NCBI RefSeq assembly: GCF_014640435.1
Contig: NZ_BMGY01000009.1
Location: forward strand, 62,001 to 126,000
Direction of reading: 5' to 3'
Source of the DNA: Hymenobacter frigidus
GTDB lineage: Bacteria > Bacteroidota > Bacteroidia > Cytophagales > Hymenobacteraceae
DNA: 64,000 nt
Shown: piece after piece, positions 16,252 through 25,437 of the stretch
Position numbering within the stretch: the stretch's first letter is position 1
Layout of the letters: each line of letters begins with the position of its first letter
Translations under genes and position numbers: made by a program
Notes under the pieces: model-generated
The model's database searches: none
The model's input: the letters and a program-made list of their open reading frames with translations, nothing else
What the model was told of the DNA's origin: nothing

Positions 16252-16265
16252 TTGTTTCGTTAAAC

Positions 16266-16355
16266 CGTCATGCTGAGTGCAGCCGAAGCATCTCTACCGC
16301 AGAAGTAAATGGATTACTTGAGCAGTAGAGATGCTTCGGCAAGCTCAGCATGACG
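16266..16355. repeat. Inverted repeat, dispersed GTCATGCTGAGC family
   Basis: CGTCATGCTGAG...GAAGCATCTCTAC on the left pairs with GTAGAGATGCTTC...CTCAGCATGACG on the right, with a few mismatches near the middle of each arm. It sits between ruvX and def on the same strand, 25 bases before def, so it would lie in the leader of a read-through transcript. Confidence 0.85.
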
Positions 16356-16380
16356 TTCTGTTCCAAAACCGACCATTACC

Positions 16381-16989
16381 ATGATTTATTCCATTGTCGC
16401 CATTGGCGACCCCGTGCTGAAAACCAAAGCCAAAAACCTGCCCGCCGACCTGCCCGCCACCGACATGCAGCAGCTAGTGGCCGATATGTTTGAAACCATG
16501 TATTATGCCCACGGCGTGGGTCTGGCCGCGCCCCAGATTGGCAAGAGTGTGCGCCTGTTCGTGATGGATTCGGGGCCGATGGTGGAGCTGGATGAAGAGG
16601 ACCTGGCCGAGCTGGAAGAGGGCGAAACGCCCGAGGCAGGTATCAAGCGGGCCTTCATCAACCCCGTGATGGTTAGTGAAACCGGCGAGGAATGGGGCTT
16701 CGAGGAAGGCTGCCTGAGCATCCCCGGCGTGCGCGAGCTCGTGAACCGCCACGCCGACATCGTGCTGCGCTACGAAGATGAAAACCGCCAGGTCCACGAA
16801 GAGGCTTTCTCCGGCATGGCGGCCCGCGTGATTCAGCACGAGTACGACCACCTCGAAGGCGTACTGTTTACGGACAAGCTTTCCACCTTTAAAAAGCAGC
16901 TGCTGAAGGGCAAGCTGGCCCGTATCAGCAAGGGCGACGTGAAGCACGACTACCGCATGAAGTTCGCGGGCGAAGGCCGGCGGCGCTAA
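16381..16989 (+). CDS. def: Peptide deformylase
   Basis: A 202-residue enzyme that removes the formyl group from the N-terminal Met of new proteins. The three metal-site motifs are intact: GVGLAAPQIG near residue 45, EEGCLSIPG near 109 (Cys ligand) and QHEYDHLEG near 153 (two His ligands and the catalytic Glu). An acidic loop (VELDEEDLAELEEGETPEAG, near 65-85) matches the longer insert common in Bacteroidota enzymes. It is full length. The gene follows ruvX on the same strand. Confidence 0.97.
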   Translation: MIYSIVAIGDPVLKTKAKNLPADLPATDMQQLVADMFETMYYAHGVGLAAPQIGKSVRLFVMDSGPMVELDEEDLAELEEGETPEAGIKRAFINPVMVSETGEEWGFEEGCLSIPGVRELVNRHADIVLRYEDENRQVHEEAFSGMAARVIQHEYDHLEGVLFTDKLSTFKKQLLKGKLARISKGDVKHDYRMKFAGEGRRR

Positions 16990-17315
16990 CGCGCGGACTG
17001 ACCAACAGATACCCCGCCGGCTGGGCCGGCGCTGGCAAGAGCAGACAGGGCACTGAGCCGCATTTGGCCGGGAGCCAAAAGAATGGTTTGAGCATGACCC
17101 ATTCCAAAAAGATATAATGGCTGATAATTATTAGGGAGCGTGTACAATAACATGTTTTGTGTCAGACGATTGTTCAGATTTTTTCCAGCGAATTTTAGCT
17201 AGTTTTTTGGGTGCAATCATAGTCCCTATTCTGTAATGGAATTAAGAGGCTTCTTTATACGGAGTGGTTGTCTGTTATTTGCTGGTGATAATTCACCGAC
17301 AAAAATCACGCAAGC
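16990..17315 (+). other. Upstream region of the SusC/SusD operon
   Basis: A 326-bp gap, GC-rich at first and AT-rich from about 17110. It must hold the promoter for the SusC operon, but I see no good TAnnTTTG motif and no clear operator or terminator. No gene is seen. Confidence 0.35.
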
Positions 17316-20300
17316 ATGAAAAGACTATTACTTATGGGGCTGCTGCTAGTGCTGGGGGCATTGCAGTACGCGTCGGCGCAGGACCGGAAGGTATCCGGGC
17401 GGGTGACCGATAAGCAAACATCGGAGGGATTGCCTGGGGTAACGGTGCTACTGAAAGGCACTTCCGTGGGCATGTCGACCAATATGGACGGGGCGTTTTC
17501 GATGAGTGTGCCGGCCTCCGGGGGCACGCTGGTGTTTAGCTCGGTAGGCTTTGCCACCGTGGAGCAGCCCCTGGGGGCGGGCTCGGAGTACAACGTGGCG
17601 CTGGCCGGCGACTCCAAGCAGCTCAACGAGGTAGTGGTGACGGCCCTGGGCATCGAAAAAGACACCCGCTCTTTGGGCTATTCCACCCAGCAAATCAAGG
17701 CGGAGCAGATTTCACAGAAATCGGAGCCCAACGTCTTGAACTCGTTGCAGGGCAAAGTGTCGGGCGTGAACATCAGCTCGTCCAGCGGCTTGCCCGGCTC
17801 GTCCACCAACATCAACATCCGGGGCATTACGTCGCTGCAGGGCAGCAACCAGCCGCTGTTTGTGGTCGACGGTATTCCGATTAGCAACGACCTGGAGCGC
17901 GGCTTCGGCGGCGGCGGCCAGGGCAGCCTGGGCGCTGCGCAGGTCTCGAACCGGGCGCTGGACATCGACCCCGAGTCGATTGCCAGCATCAACATCCTGA
18001 AAGGCCCGGCGGCCGCGGCCCTCTACGGCTCGCGGGCATCCTCGGGTGCTATCATCATCACCACTAAAAACGGCAGCAGCGCCAACAAAAAGCTGGAAGT
18101 AACCGCTACTTCAAGCTTCAACGTGCAGGACGTGTACGGTACCGCTCGCCTGCAAACCGAATATGGCCAGGGCGCCAACGGCGTTATCAACACGGGAGGC
18201 ACGGGCAACGTTTTTAACCCCAGTGCCAGCTCCGCGTCATTCGGCCCACGCTTCGGCACCACTCCTACGCTGGTCAACGGCTTGTTGCTGACCGACGGCA
18301 GCCAGCTCCCCTACCAGAACTACCCGAACAACATCCGGGACTTCTACCGCCAGGGCACCATCCTTACCAACGGCGCGAACATCGCGGGCGGCAACCCCGA
18401 CCAGAACGTGTCGCTGAACGTGAGCAACACCACCCAGAAAGGCATTGTGCAGAGTTCGGAGCTCAACCGTACCAACGTGCTGCTGGGGGGCAACGTTAAA
18501 TTGCAGAACAAGCTGAGAGTCGGCGGTTCGGTGAGCTTCATTCAAACCAACCAAAGCGGGGTAAGCCAAGGCAACAACAACTCGGCCTTCTCGAACCTCT
18601 CTTTCGCGGTACCCCGGAGCCTTAACCTGCAAGGCATGCCGTTTGTGGACCCGGTGACGGGGGCCAATCAGTTTTTCCCAAATACTGAAAACCCCTATTT
18701 TAGCGCTAACAAAAACACCACCACCTCGGCCGTAACCCGTTTTATTAACGTGGCCAACCTCGGATACGACATTACTCCCTGGCTGAACGTGCTGTATCGG
18801 GTAGGTCTGGACACCTACACCGACCGCCGCAAGACGGTATTCGTGGCCGGCTCCGCCCGCAACCCGTTGGGCTTGATTCAGGACCAAGCGCTGACTCGCA
18901 CCGAGTTCAACAGCGACATCATTGCAACGGCCAAAAAGGATAACATCTTCATGGAAGGGCTCAACGCCAGCTTGCTGGTAGGCCAGAACATTAACCAGCG
19001 GCGTACGCAGACCATCACGTCCCAGTCGGAAAACCTGGCGGTCCCGGGCTTTTTTAACGCGCAAAACGGCACCGTGTTTTCGAATGGCACGGGCGAAAAC
19101 AACAGCCTACGCCGCCTTCTGGGCGCCTACAGCCAGCTGTCGTTGGGCTATAAAGACTACCTGTTTTTGGAATTGACGGGTCGGGTCGACCAGTCTTCGA
19201 CCCTTCCGGTAGCCAACAACACCTTCTTTTACCCGTCGGCCACTGCCAGCTTCGTATTCACCGACGCGTTTAAGATTTCGAATAGCCTCTTCTCTTACGG
19301 CAAGCTGCGGGCGAACATCTCGAAAGTGGGCAAAGACGCTGACCCATACGCCCTGGAAACCCTTTACCGCTCAGGCAGCGTGGGCAACAACGTGGCGAGC
19401 ATCAACTTTCCGTTCTCAAACGTCAACGGCACGTTTCCCGGTTTTGTCATCGCCAACACCATTGGCGGCGGCAACACCCTCAAGCCCGAATCCACGAAGT
19501 CGTACGAAGTGGGCACCAACCTCGGCTTTTTCAACAACCGGCTGAGCTTCGAATTGACGGGCTTTTACACCCGCAGCGAAGACCAGATTATCCCTGTTAC
19601 CATCGCCAGCTCCTCGGGCTTTGGTACTCTTTTCGCCAACGTGGGTCGTTTGGACAACAAAGGGTTTGAGGGCATCATGCTCGTCAACCCCGTCAAAACG
19701 TCTGCCTTCCGCTGGGACATCAGCGCGAACTTCACCCGGATTAAGAACGAAGTCATCAGCATTGCTCCGGGCATCACCACCTCTACCATCGCGGGCGGGG
19801 GCTTCATCGGCTCGCAGCCCAGCTTCCGGGTGGGCGAGGCCTACGGCGTTATCATTGGCAACGCCCTGCCGCGGGTGCCCGCGAAGGACCCGGTGACGGG
19901 CCGGGAGAACGACCCCTCGATTGTGGGCAAGTACATTATCAACCAGACCACTGGCACGTTTGCTCCTGGTATTCCCAACTCGGTGATTGCCGACCCGAAC
20001 CCGCTGTGGCAGGGCGGCGTCACGAACACCTTCAATTACCGGGGCGTGGAGGCCTCCTTCCTGGTTGATGCCAAGTACGGCGGCGAAGTACTTTCCTTCA
20101 CCAACGCTTCGCTGAAAGGCAGCGGCAACCTGTACGAAACGGGCATCAACCGCGAGGCCCCGCGCATCATCCCCGGCGTTATCCGCAACGCCGACGGCAG
20201 CTACCGTCCCAACAACATCGAAATTGATGCCCAGACTTACTGGGGCGCTTCCGGTGGCCTGCAGAGCCCGCTAAACGTGTACGATGCCACAGTGTACCGC

Positions 20301-20528
20301 CTGCGGGAAGTTTCGCTGGGCTATTCGATACCAAAAGATTTGCTTGGGCGAACGCCTTTTGGCCAAGTGCGCTTGTCGGTGTCGGGCCGCAACCTGTTCT
20401 ACTACGCACCCAACGCCAACTTCGACCCGGAGCTGAACACGCAGGGAGCGGGCAACATCCGGGGCCTCGACCTGCAAGGTGCACCCAACACGCGCAACTA
20501 CGGTGTAAACCTGCGCTTTACCCTCTAA
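17316..20528 (+). CDS. SusC/RagA family TonB-linked outer-membrane transporter
   Basis: A 1070-residue outer-membrane protein. A signal peptide (residues 3-21, ASAQ) is followed by a carboxypeptidase D regulatory-like domain (about 25-100: VSGRVTDKQTSEGLPGVTVLLKG, core LPGVTV). A TonB box-like LNEVVVTALGIEK lies near 105-117, which is the SusC signature. The plug domain (about 115-240) contains VDGIPISND and the IASINILKGPAAAALYGSRAS motif, and the rest forms the 22-strand barrel ending in ..YGVNLRFTL with a terminal aromatic/Leu pattern. It imports a glycan, peptide or other nutrient together with the SusD lipoprotein that follows 19 bases downstream. No glycoside hydrolase or regulator is in the operon, so the substrate cannot be named. 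Confidence 0.96.
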   Translation: MKRLLLMGLLLVLGALQYASAQDRKVSGRVTDKQTSEGLPGVTVLLKGTSVGMSTNMDGAFSMSVPASGGTLVFSSVGFATVEQPLGAGSEYNVALAGDSKQLNEVVVTALGIEKDTRSLGYSTQQIKAEQISQKSEPNVLNSLQGKVSGVNISSSSGLPGSSTNINIRGITSLQGSNQPLFVVDGIPISNDLERGFGGGGQGSLGAAQVSNRALDIDPESIASINILKGPAAAALYGSRASSGAIIITTKNGSSANKKLEVTATSSFNVQDVYGTARLQTEYGQGANGVINTGGTGNVFNPSASSASFGPRFGTTPTLVNGLLLTDGSQLPYQNYPNNIRDFYRQGTILTNGANIAGGNPDQNVSLNVSNTTQKGIVQSSELNRTNVLLGGNVKLQNKLRVGGSVSFIQTNQSGVSQGNNNSAFSNLSFAVPRSLNLQGMPFVDPVTGANQFFPNTENPYFSANKNTTTSAVTRFINVANLGYDITPWLNVLYRVGLDTYTDRRKTVFVAGSARNPLGLIQDQALTRTEFNSDIIATAKKDNIFMEGLNASLLVGQNINQRRTQTITSQSENLAVPGFFNAQNGTVFSNGTGENNSLRRLLGAYSQLSLGYKDYLFLELTGRVDQSSTLPVANNTFFYPSATASFVFTDAFKISNSLFSYGKLRANISKVGKDADPYALETLYRSGSVGNNVASINFPFSNVNGTFPGFVIANTIGGGNTLKPESTKSYEVGTNLGFFNNRLSFELTGFYTRSEDQIIPVTIASSSGFGTLFANVGRLDNKGFEGIMLVNPVKTSAFRWDISANFTRIKNEVISIAPGITTSTIAGGGFIGSQPSFRVGEAYGVIIGNALPRVPAKDPVTGRENDPSIVGKYIINQTTGTFAPGIPNSVIADPNPLWQGGVTNTFNYRGVEASFLVDAKYGGEVLSFTNASLKGSGNLYETGINREAPRIIPGVIRNADGSYRPNNIEIDAQTYWGASGGLQSPLNVYDATVYRLREVSLGYSIPKDLLGRTPFGQVRLSVSGRNLFYYAPNANFDPELNTQGAGNIRGLDLQGAPNTRNYGVNLRFTL

Positions 20529-20547
20529 TCCAGCCATTCAATTTCTC

Positions 20548-22122
20548 ATGAAAAATCAGAAACTAGCAGGCATTACGCTTGCAGCGGCAGTGGCATTGTC
20601 TACCTTCAGCTGCAACCGGGACAAGTTCCTGGACGTGAACACGACCCCCAACAGCCCGACAGTGGTAACCATGCCGTTGCTATTCACCAGCACGGTTGTC
20701 TATTCCGGGTTTGCGGCCACCAACGACCTGGGCCGAGCCGCCTCTCTCTTTATCCAGCACCAAGCGGGTACTGCCAACCAGATGGCGGACTACGACCGCT
20801 ACAACATCCGCGGCTCGTTCGACAACCAGTGGAACGGGGAACTCTACGGCGGTGCGCTGATTAACGCCCAAACGCTGATTGACCTGGCAGCCACCAAGGA
20901 AAGCCCAGCGTATGGGGGCATCGCCAAATTGCTGAAAGCGTACAATTTCTCCATCGTCACGGACATGTATGGCGACGTCCCGTATTCACAGGCGCTCAAA
21001 GGCAAAGACAACACCAGACCGCGCTACGACAAGCAGGAAGACATCTACAAAGGCAATTCTGCGCTGGGCATCCAGAGCTTAATTGACCTGGTAAAGGAAG
21101 GACTGGCGGATTTGGATAAGCCCAGCACCCTGAAGCCCGGTACCACCGATGACCCGGTGTATGGCAAAACGGCCAACAACATTACACAGTGGAAAAAGAT
21201 GGGCAACACCCTGTTGCTCAAATTTGCCAATACCATCAGCAAGCGGGAGCCGGCCCTGGCCGCTTCCCTCATCAACCAGGCAGCAGCGGGGGCTTTCACC
21301 TCGAATGCTGACGATTTCGAAGTTCCGTTTGGCTCCAGTAACGGCAACCAGAATCCGCTGTACTCCTTCAACTTCGTGAACCGCACCGGCGACCAGATGC
21401 TGAGCCAGCGCCTGCTCGACAGCATGAGGGTGTTGAATGACCCACGTCTGCCAATCTATTTCACGCCAACCCCCACGCCGACCGCAACGGTGAACGCCAC
21501 TGGCACGGTGACGACGTTGCCCGGGCCTGTGGTAAACGGAGTGCCAACGCCGACCTTTCTGACATTCACCGGCTATCAGAACGGTGGCACGGCGAGCGGC
21601 CTTACGATTCCCGCTTTAGCTAACCGCTCACGCTACAACATTTACATTCGGGGCAACTCCGGAGAAGCTCCGGCTCGCTTGTTGACCAACGTGCAGCGGC
21701 TATTCATCCTGGCGGAGTCGGCGTTAACGTTGCCCGGCATTACGGTAGCAGGCACGGCCCAGTCGCTCTACCAGGATGCCATCCGTGCATCGATGATTAA
21801 AGCCGGCATCGCCAATACGGACGTTACAGCTTACTTCGCTGCCAACCCCAGAGTTGCCATTCTCAGCGGCACTACCGAGCAGAGGCGTAACAAGATTATC
21901 ACTCAAAAGTGGGTTTCCTGGGTAGGCAACGGTTTGGAGGCGTACAATGACTACCGGCGCACGGGCTACCCCAGCCTGAACCCGGCCCTGAACCCGGCCG
22001 GTGATGACGCCACGCTGCCTAAGCGTTTTGCTCTTCCCCTGTCGGAACTTACGGCCAACGCAGGAGCTCAAAACCAGGATGTAAACATCCTCACGAGTGT
22101 GTCGGTGTGGTGGGCTAGATAG
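20548..22122 (+). CDS. SusD/RagB family nutrient-binding lipoprotein (SusD-like 2 group)
   Basis: A 524-residue surface lipoprotein. The lipobox STFSC places the lipid on Cys22. The sequence follows the SusD-like_2 pattern: FLDVNTTPNSPT near 28, YGDVPYSQALKG near 145 (a hallmark of the group), KFANTISKREP near 225, and the C-terminal IITQKWVSWVGNGLEAYNDYRR (core WVSWVGNGLEAYNDYRR) near 450. It forms the lid over the SusC barrel and captures substrate outside the cell. A low-complexity PTPTPTATVNATGTVTT stretch near 310 is an unusual flexible insertion. The gene is co-transcribed with SusC upstream and a small lipoprotein 36 bases downstream. Confidence 0.94.
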   Translation: MKNQKLAGITLAAAVALSTFSCNRDKFLDVNTTPNSPTVVTMPLLFTSTVVYSGFAATNDLGRAASLFIQHQAGTANQMADYDRYNIRGSFDNQWNGELYGGALINAQTLIDLAATKESPAYGGIAKLLKAYNFSIVTDMYGDVPYSQALKGKDNTRPRYDKQEDIYKGNSALGIQSLIDLVKEGLADLDKPSTLKPGTTDDPVYGKTANNITQWKKMGNTLLLKFANTISKREPALAASLINQAAAGAFTSNADDFEVPFGSSNGNQNPLYSFNFVNRTGDQMLSQRLLDSMRVLNDPRLPIYFTPTPTPTATVNATGTVTTLPGPVVNGVPTPTFLTFTGYQNGGTASGLTIPALANRSRYNIYIRGNSGEAPARLLTNVQRLFILAESALTLPGITVAGTAQSLYQDAIRASMIKAGIANTDVTAYFAANPRVAILSGTTEQRRNKIITQKWVSWVGNGLEAYNDYRRTGYPSLNPALNPAGDDATLPKRFALPLSELTANAGAQNQDVNILTSVSVWWAR

Positions 22123-22158
22123 CCCGGCCTAACTTCCAACAGCAAAATTCACTTCTCC

Positions 22159-22722
22159 ATGAAAAAGCAACTTTTTACCTTATGCATCCTTGCAGTGCTG
22201 GCAGTGGTTTCCTCCTCCTGTAAGAAGCAGTACGATGACAACAGCCTGGCCCCGCTGGACCTGGCTTACGCTCCCATTCCGGTTACCGTAACCAATTCCA
22301 ACTTTTTTGAACGCTACTACATCGTGGTTGCCACGGCTCCATCCGGTGCGTTCAGCATCAATTTCTCGATTCCGTCCGATAAAGGCAAAATCAAGGAAAT
22401 TACCCGGGTAGCCACCGGTGGCAGCGGTTTGAGAGACGTGCAGGTTGGCGCTCCTACGGTGCTCTACAACTACAACGGATTGACGGGTACCAACGCGGGG
22501 TTCACTCCCATCCCTGGCACCGGCAGCAATACCATTATGTTCTCCTCCACTCTGGCCGCTTATAGTACCTACCGGACGCGAGTGGGCACGGGTGTGGCTC
22601 CTACGGCGCCTACAGTATCTGTTACCCCCCAGTCGCCCAATCAAATCGAATTCTTCTTTTTGATTACGCTGGAAGATGGCACCACTATCATTCCCCCTCG
22701 GGTGCTGGTTCGTGTGATTTAA
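22159..22722 (+). CDS. SusC/D operon-associated small lipoprotein, function unknown
   Basis: A 187-residue protein with lipoprotein signal MKKQ...VVSSSC (lipid on Cys21), followed by KK. The mature part is predicted to be mainly beta strand and has no recognised motif. Its place as third gene of the SusC/SusD operon, just before a strong terminator, suggests a surface accessory lipoprotein in the role that SusE or SusF play in other loci. There is no visible sequence signature for those families. Confidence 0.85.
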   Translation: MKKQLFTLCILAVLAVVSSSCKKQYDDNSLAPLDLAYAPIPVTVTNSNFFERYYIVVATAPSGAFSINFSIPSDKGKIKEITRVATGGSGLRDVQVGAPTVLYNYNGLTGTNAGFTPIPGTGSNTIMFSSTLAAYSTYRTRVGTGVAPTAPTVSVTPQSPNQIEFFFLITLEDGTTIIPPRVLVRVI

Positions 22723-22744
22723 CTTTTTTTGCGTTTTGAAAGAG

Positions 22745-22777
22745 AGCCCTGGTCGCACTGACCGGGGCTTTTTTTGT
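22745..22777 (+). terminator. Intrinsic terminator of the SusC/SusD operon
   Basis: AGCCCTGGTC and GACCGGGGCT form a hairpin with one mismatch around a 5-base loop, followed at once by a run of seven T. It closes the three-gene operon. Confidence 0.85.
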
Positions 22778-22892
22778 GTGCTCTGCTTAGAGTAGGTCAC
22801 GAGATATATTGGCTCGATGCCCAGCTCCTTGCCCGTCGTCATGCAGGGTCCTGAGTGCTCTGTTGTGCCAGCAGTGCTCGTACCTTTTACCC

Positions 22893-23870
22893 ATGAAAAA
22901 ACCTGTTCTACTCCTTCTGCTTTGTTTAACGCTGCTTTTCTTCCACCACCCGGGGCGGGCGTGGGGCTTTTTTGGCCACCGGCTGCTGAACCGGCTGGCC
23001 GTATACACGCTGCCACCGGGCATGTTTGGCTTTTACAAATCCAACATCGACTACCTGACCGTGAACGCCACCCGGCCCGACTCACGGCGCACGTTGGTGC
23101 CTGGCGAGGCCCCCAAGCACTTCCTCGACGTGGACCGCTACGGCGACAGCGCCGAGTACAAGCTCCCGCGCAAGTACGCCGACGCCGTGGCCCGCTACGG
23201 CGAGGATTCGCTGCTGCGCCACGGCATTGTGCCCTGGAACGTAGTGACCATGAAAAACCAGCTCACCGCCGCCTTCCAGGCCAAGGACACCGACCGGATT
23301 CTGCGCCTCTCGGCCGATATGGGCCACTACATTGCCGATGCCTGCGTGCCGCTGCACACCACCAAAAACTACAACGGCCAGCTCACCGGCCAGCGCGGCA
23401 TCCACGGGCTGTGGGAGTCGCGGCTGCCGGAACTGCTGAGTTCCGACTACGACCTGTTCAGCGGCAAGGCCCAATACCTGCCCAACGCCACCGATGCCAT
23501 TTGGGCGGCCGTCATCCGTTCGCACGCGGCCGTGGACTCGGTTTTACTATTCGAAAAGCAGCTGACGGCCCAGTTTGCCGAGGACCAGAAATTCGGTTAC
23601 GAGCAGCGCGGCAGCCAGACGGTACGGGCCTACTCCCGCGATTTCAGCAAGGCCTACCACGCCAAGCTCAACGGGCAGGTGGAGCGCCAGATGCGCTACG
23701 CAGCGGGCCTTATCGGTAACTTCTGGTTTACCTGCTGGGTAGACGGCGGCTCGCCCGATTTGCGCCAAATTCAACGTATCCCCTCCGAAACCGAGCAGCA
23801 GCGGCTGGACCGCGAGGCCAAGGAAACAGCCGTGGCCCCGGTGGTAGCCGTGCCCGGGCACGACGAATGA
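22893..23870 (+). CDS. Zinc-dependent phospholipase C / S1-P1 nuclease-like exported protein
   Basis: A 325-residue protein with signal peptide MKKP...PGRA, so the mature form would begin with Trp24. This matters because the zinc-dependent phospholipase C and S1/P1 nuclease families use an N-terminal Trp as a zinc ligand. Further ligands are visible: His29 (WGFFGHR), the MGHYIADACVPLHTTKN block (His and Asp ligands) and HGLWES. The hydrolase would act in the periplasm or outside on phosphodiesters, either phospholipid or nucleic acid. The start is placed at the MKKP Met because this gives a clean signal peptide. It is separate from the SusC operon because of the terminator upstream. Confidence 0.88.
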   Translation: MKKPVLLLLLCLTLLFFHHPGRAWGFFGHRLLNRLAVYTLPPGMFGFYKSNIDYLTVNATRPDSRRTLVPGEAPKHFLDVDRYGDSAEYKLPRKYADAVARYGEDSLLRHGIVPWNVVTMKNQLTAAFQAKDTDRILRLSADMGHYIADACVPLHTTKNYNGQLTGQRGIHGLWESRLPELLSSDYDLFSGKAQYLPNATDAIWAAVIRSHAAVDSVLLFEKQLTAQFAEDQKFGYEQRGSQTVRAYSRDFSKAYHAKLNGQVERQMRYAAGLIGNFWFTCWVDGGSPDLRQIQRIPSETEQQRLDREAKETAVAPVVAVPGHDE

Positions 23871-23876
23871 GAGAAC

Positions 23877-23992
23877 CGTCATGCCGCGCGCAGCCGAGGT
23901 ATCTCGCCCGCACCGTTGAACGTGATGCCGAGCGCAACCAACGATTGGATTACTACCCCACGCAAGATGCCTCGGCTGCGCTCGGCATGACG
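23877..23992. repeat. Inverted repeat between convergent genes, variant of the GTCATGCTGAGC family
   Basis: CCGTCATGCC...GCAGCCGAGGTATCT at the left pairs with AGATGCCTCGGCTGCG...GGCATGACG at the right, with some mismatches. It fills the 124-bp gap between the convergent phospholipase-like and Kir genes and may act as a bidirectional terminator. Confidence 0.8.
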
Positions 23993-23994
23993 TG

Positions 23995-24909
23995 CTAATT
24001 ACCCAATGCTTCGGTCAGGTGCACCTGGTCCAAATCGAGCACGGCAATGCCGTCGTCGTCCACTTCGTAGGCCCGGACGTAACGGCGGTGCCACTCTATT
24101 TCGTCGTGGGTGTAGGAGTTGCGGGCGTGCACATCCTGGGCGAAAGTGTCGTCGTAGCCCTTCAGCTGAATGATGATTTCCGCATCAAGACGAGCGTAGT
24201 CTTCGGCCGTGAGGCCATGCAGTGGGCTTTCGGGGGTGATGTCGTGCACCACGGTCCAGCTGAGCGGAAAGAAGCTCACTTCGTTCCGCTCCAGGGGCAG
24301 CAAAGCGTAGATTTGGTCGCTGGTGCTGGGGTCAACGGTTTTGAGCAGCACCCTGGCCTGCAGGTTAATAAGGGTGTTGTTGCGCTGGTTGGCGATGCGA
24401 AACTGCAGGCAGGGCGTGCCATCGGGCCGGCGGCTGATAATGGCCGTGCGGCTGAAATGAATGCGCGCCGTGGGCCGCGAAAACCGCCCGTAGAGCAGGC
24501 CCGTGGCCAGCGCGAAGGTGAGCACGCCCACCAGCGCCTCTACGCTGCTGATGAAACCGCTGCCGTTGCTGCCGGGGTACACGTGCCCGTAGCCGACGGA
24601 CGTGAAGGTTTGAATCGAGAAAAACAGCGCGCTCAGAAAGTCCTGCCACCAGCCGTGCGGGGCGGCCACGCCGGGCAGGTCGTCGAGCCCCAAGGCCAGG
24701 TAAGCCCCGGCAAAGACCATATTGAGCACCATAAAAAACACCACCACCACGCCAATAAACGACCACCATTCCATCTGAATGAGCCACTGGTAGGGGTCTT
24801 GGCGGTGGGGGCCGCCGCGCCGCCGCACATTAAATGTACCGTCGTGGTTGATGGCGCGCTTGGTGCGGCGCGAGAACTTTTCGCCAATACCGGGGTCCAT
24901 AGTAGCCAT
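23995..24909 (-). CDS. Inward-rectifier potassium channel (KirBac type)
   Basis: A 304-residue channel subunit. A slide-helix region with WLIQMEWW leads into membrane helix 1 (about 50-75). The pore helix carries the potassium selectivity filter Ser104-Val-Gly-Tyr-Gly108, and helix 2 spans about 120-142 (VEALVGVLTFALATGLLYGRF). The C-terminal half (145-304) is the Kir immunoglobulin-like cytoplasmic domain (ARIHFSRTAII, WTVVHDITPESPLHG, YTHDEIEWHRRY). These are all classic KirBac features. It passes K+ across the inner membrane, as a tetramer in the family. The gene is single and convergent with the phospholipase-like gene. Confidence 0.95.
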   Translation of the reverse strand: MATMDPGIGEKFSRRTKRAINHDGTFNVRRRGGPHRQDPYQWLIQMEWWSFIGVVVVFFMVLNMVFAGAYLALGLDDLPGVAAPHGWWQDFLSALFFSIQTFTSVGYGHVYPGSNGSGFISSVEALVGVLTFALATGLLYGRFSRPTARIHFSRTAIISRRPDGTPCLQFRIANQRNNTLINLQARVLLKTVDPSTSDQIYALLPLERNEVSFFPLSWTVVHDITPESPLHGLTAEDYARLDAEIIIQLKGYDDTFAQDVHARNSYTHDEIEWHRRYVRAYEVDDDGIAVLDLDQVHLTEALGN

Positions 24910-25437
24910 TTGTCAGTTACTTAAATAAAGAATCAGCAATGAGCCGGTTGCGCAGCCCATTGGGTTGTGCAGTTGCCAAAAGTATCGGCCATCATCGGAA
25001 CCGGGCGGCGCTCCGGCAGTTCGGCACCGCCCTTTGTGCGGCAACGGGCATGCGCGCTCTTACGCTCATTTCTTTTGAAAGGCGCATAGGCGGCAGCTGG
25101 TTGCCATCTTCAATCCATTCTTGATGTGTTGCCTACACGCTGGCTTAAGCAAATGGTTTAGCCCCCTGAAAACAAGTCTGTTGGCGGCTTGCTGGTTAGT
25201 TCTCTTCAGGCCCGGTTCAAATTCCGCTCCTCCTGAGCGGCGAACAGCCTACAGGACAGTAGCTGCGTATCTTTAAGCATTCGTGGCTACCGCTTGGATA
25301 CGGCTGATTTCGCACCACATCAAAATTGGCGTGCGCGGTGTGCCCCGCCCCTTTCGACTGGCAAAAACCCCACGGCCCGGCGCGGCGTACCTGCCGCAAC
25401 ACGGCCGCGCTTGAGGCCAGCTATTTCTTCCCCGTAT
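24910..25437. other. Intergenic region between divergent kir and patatin genes
   Basis: A 528-bp gap. A -7-like TATCTTTA lies at 25268-25275 on the plus strand and could serve the patatin gene. Short open frames here show no coding character. The first 144 bases of the long patatin frame fall in this gap and read as non-coding, so they are excluded. Confidence 0.4.

Noticed and set aside
24939..25124. A 61-codon open frame downstream of the Kir start
   Set aside because: No start context, no motif, and it lies in a probable promoter region.
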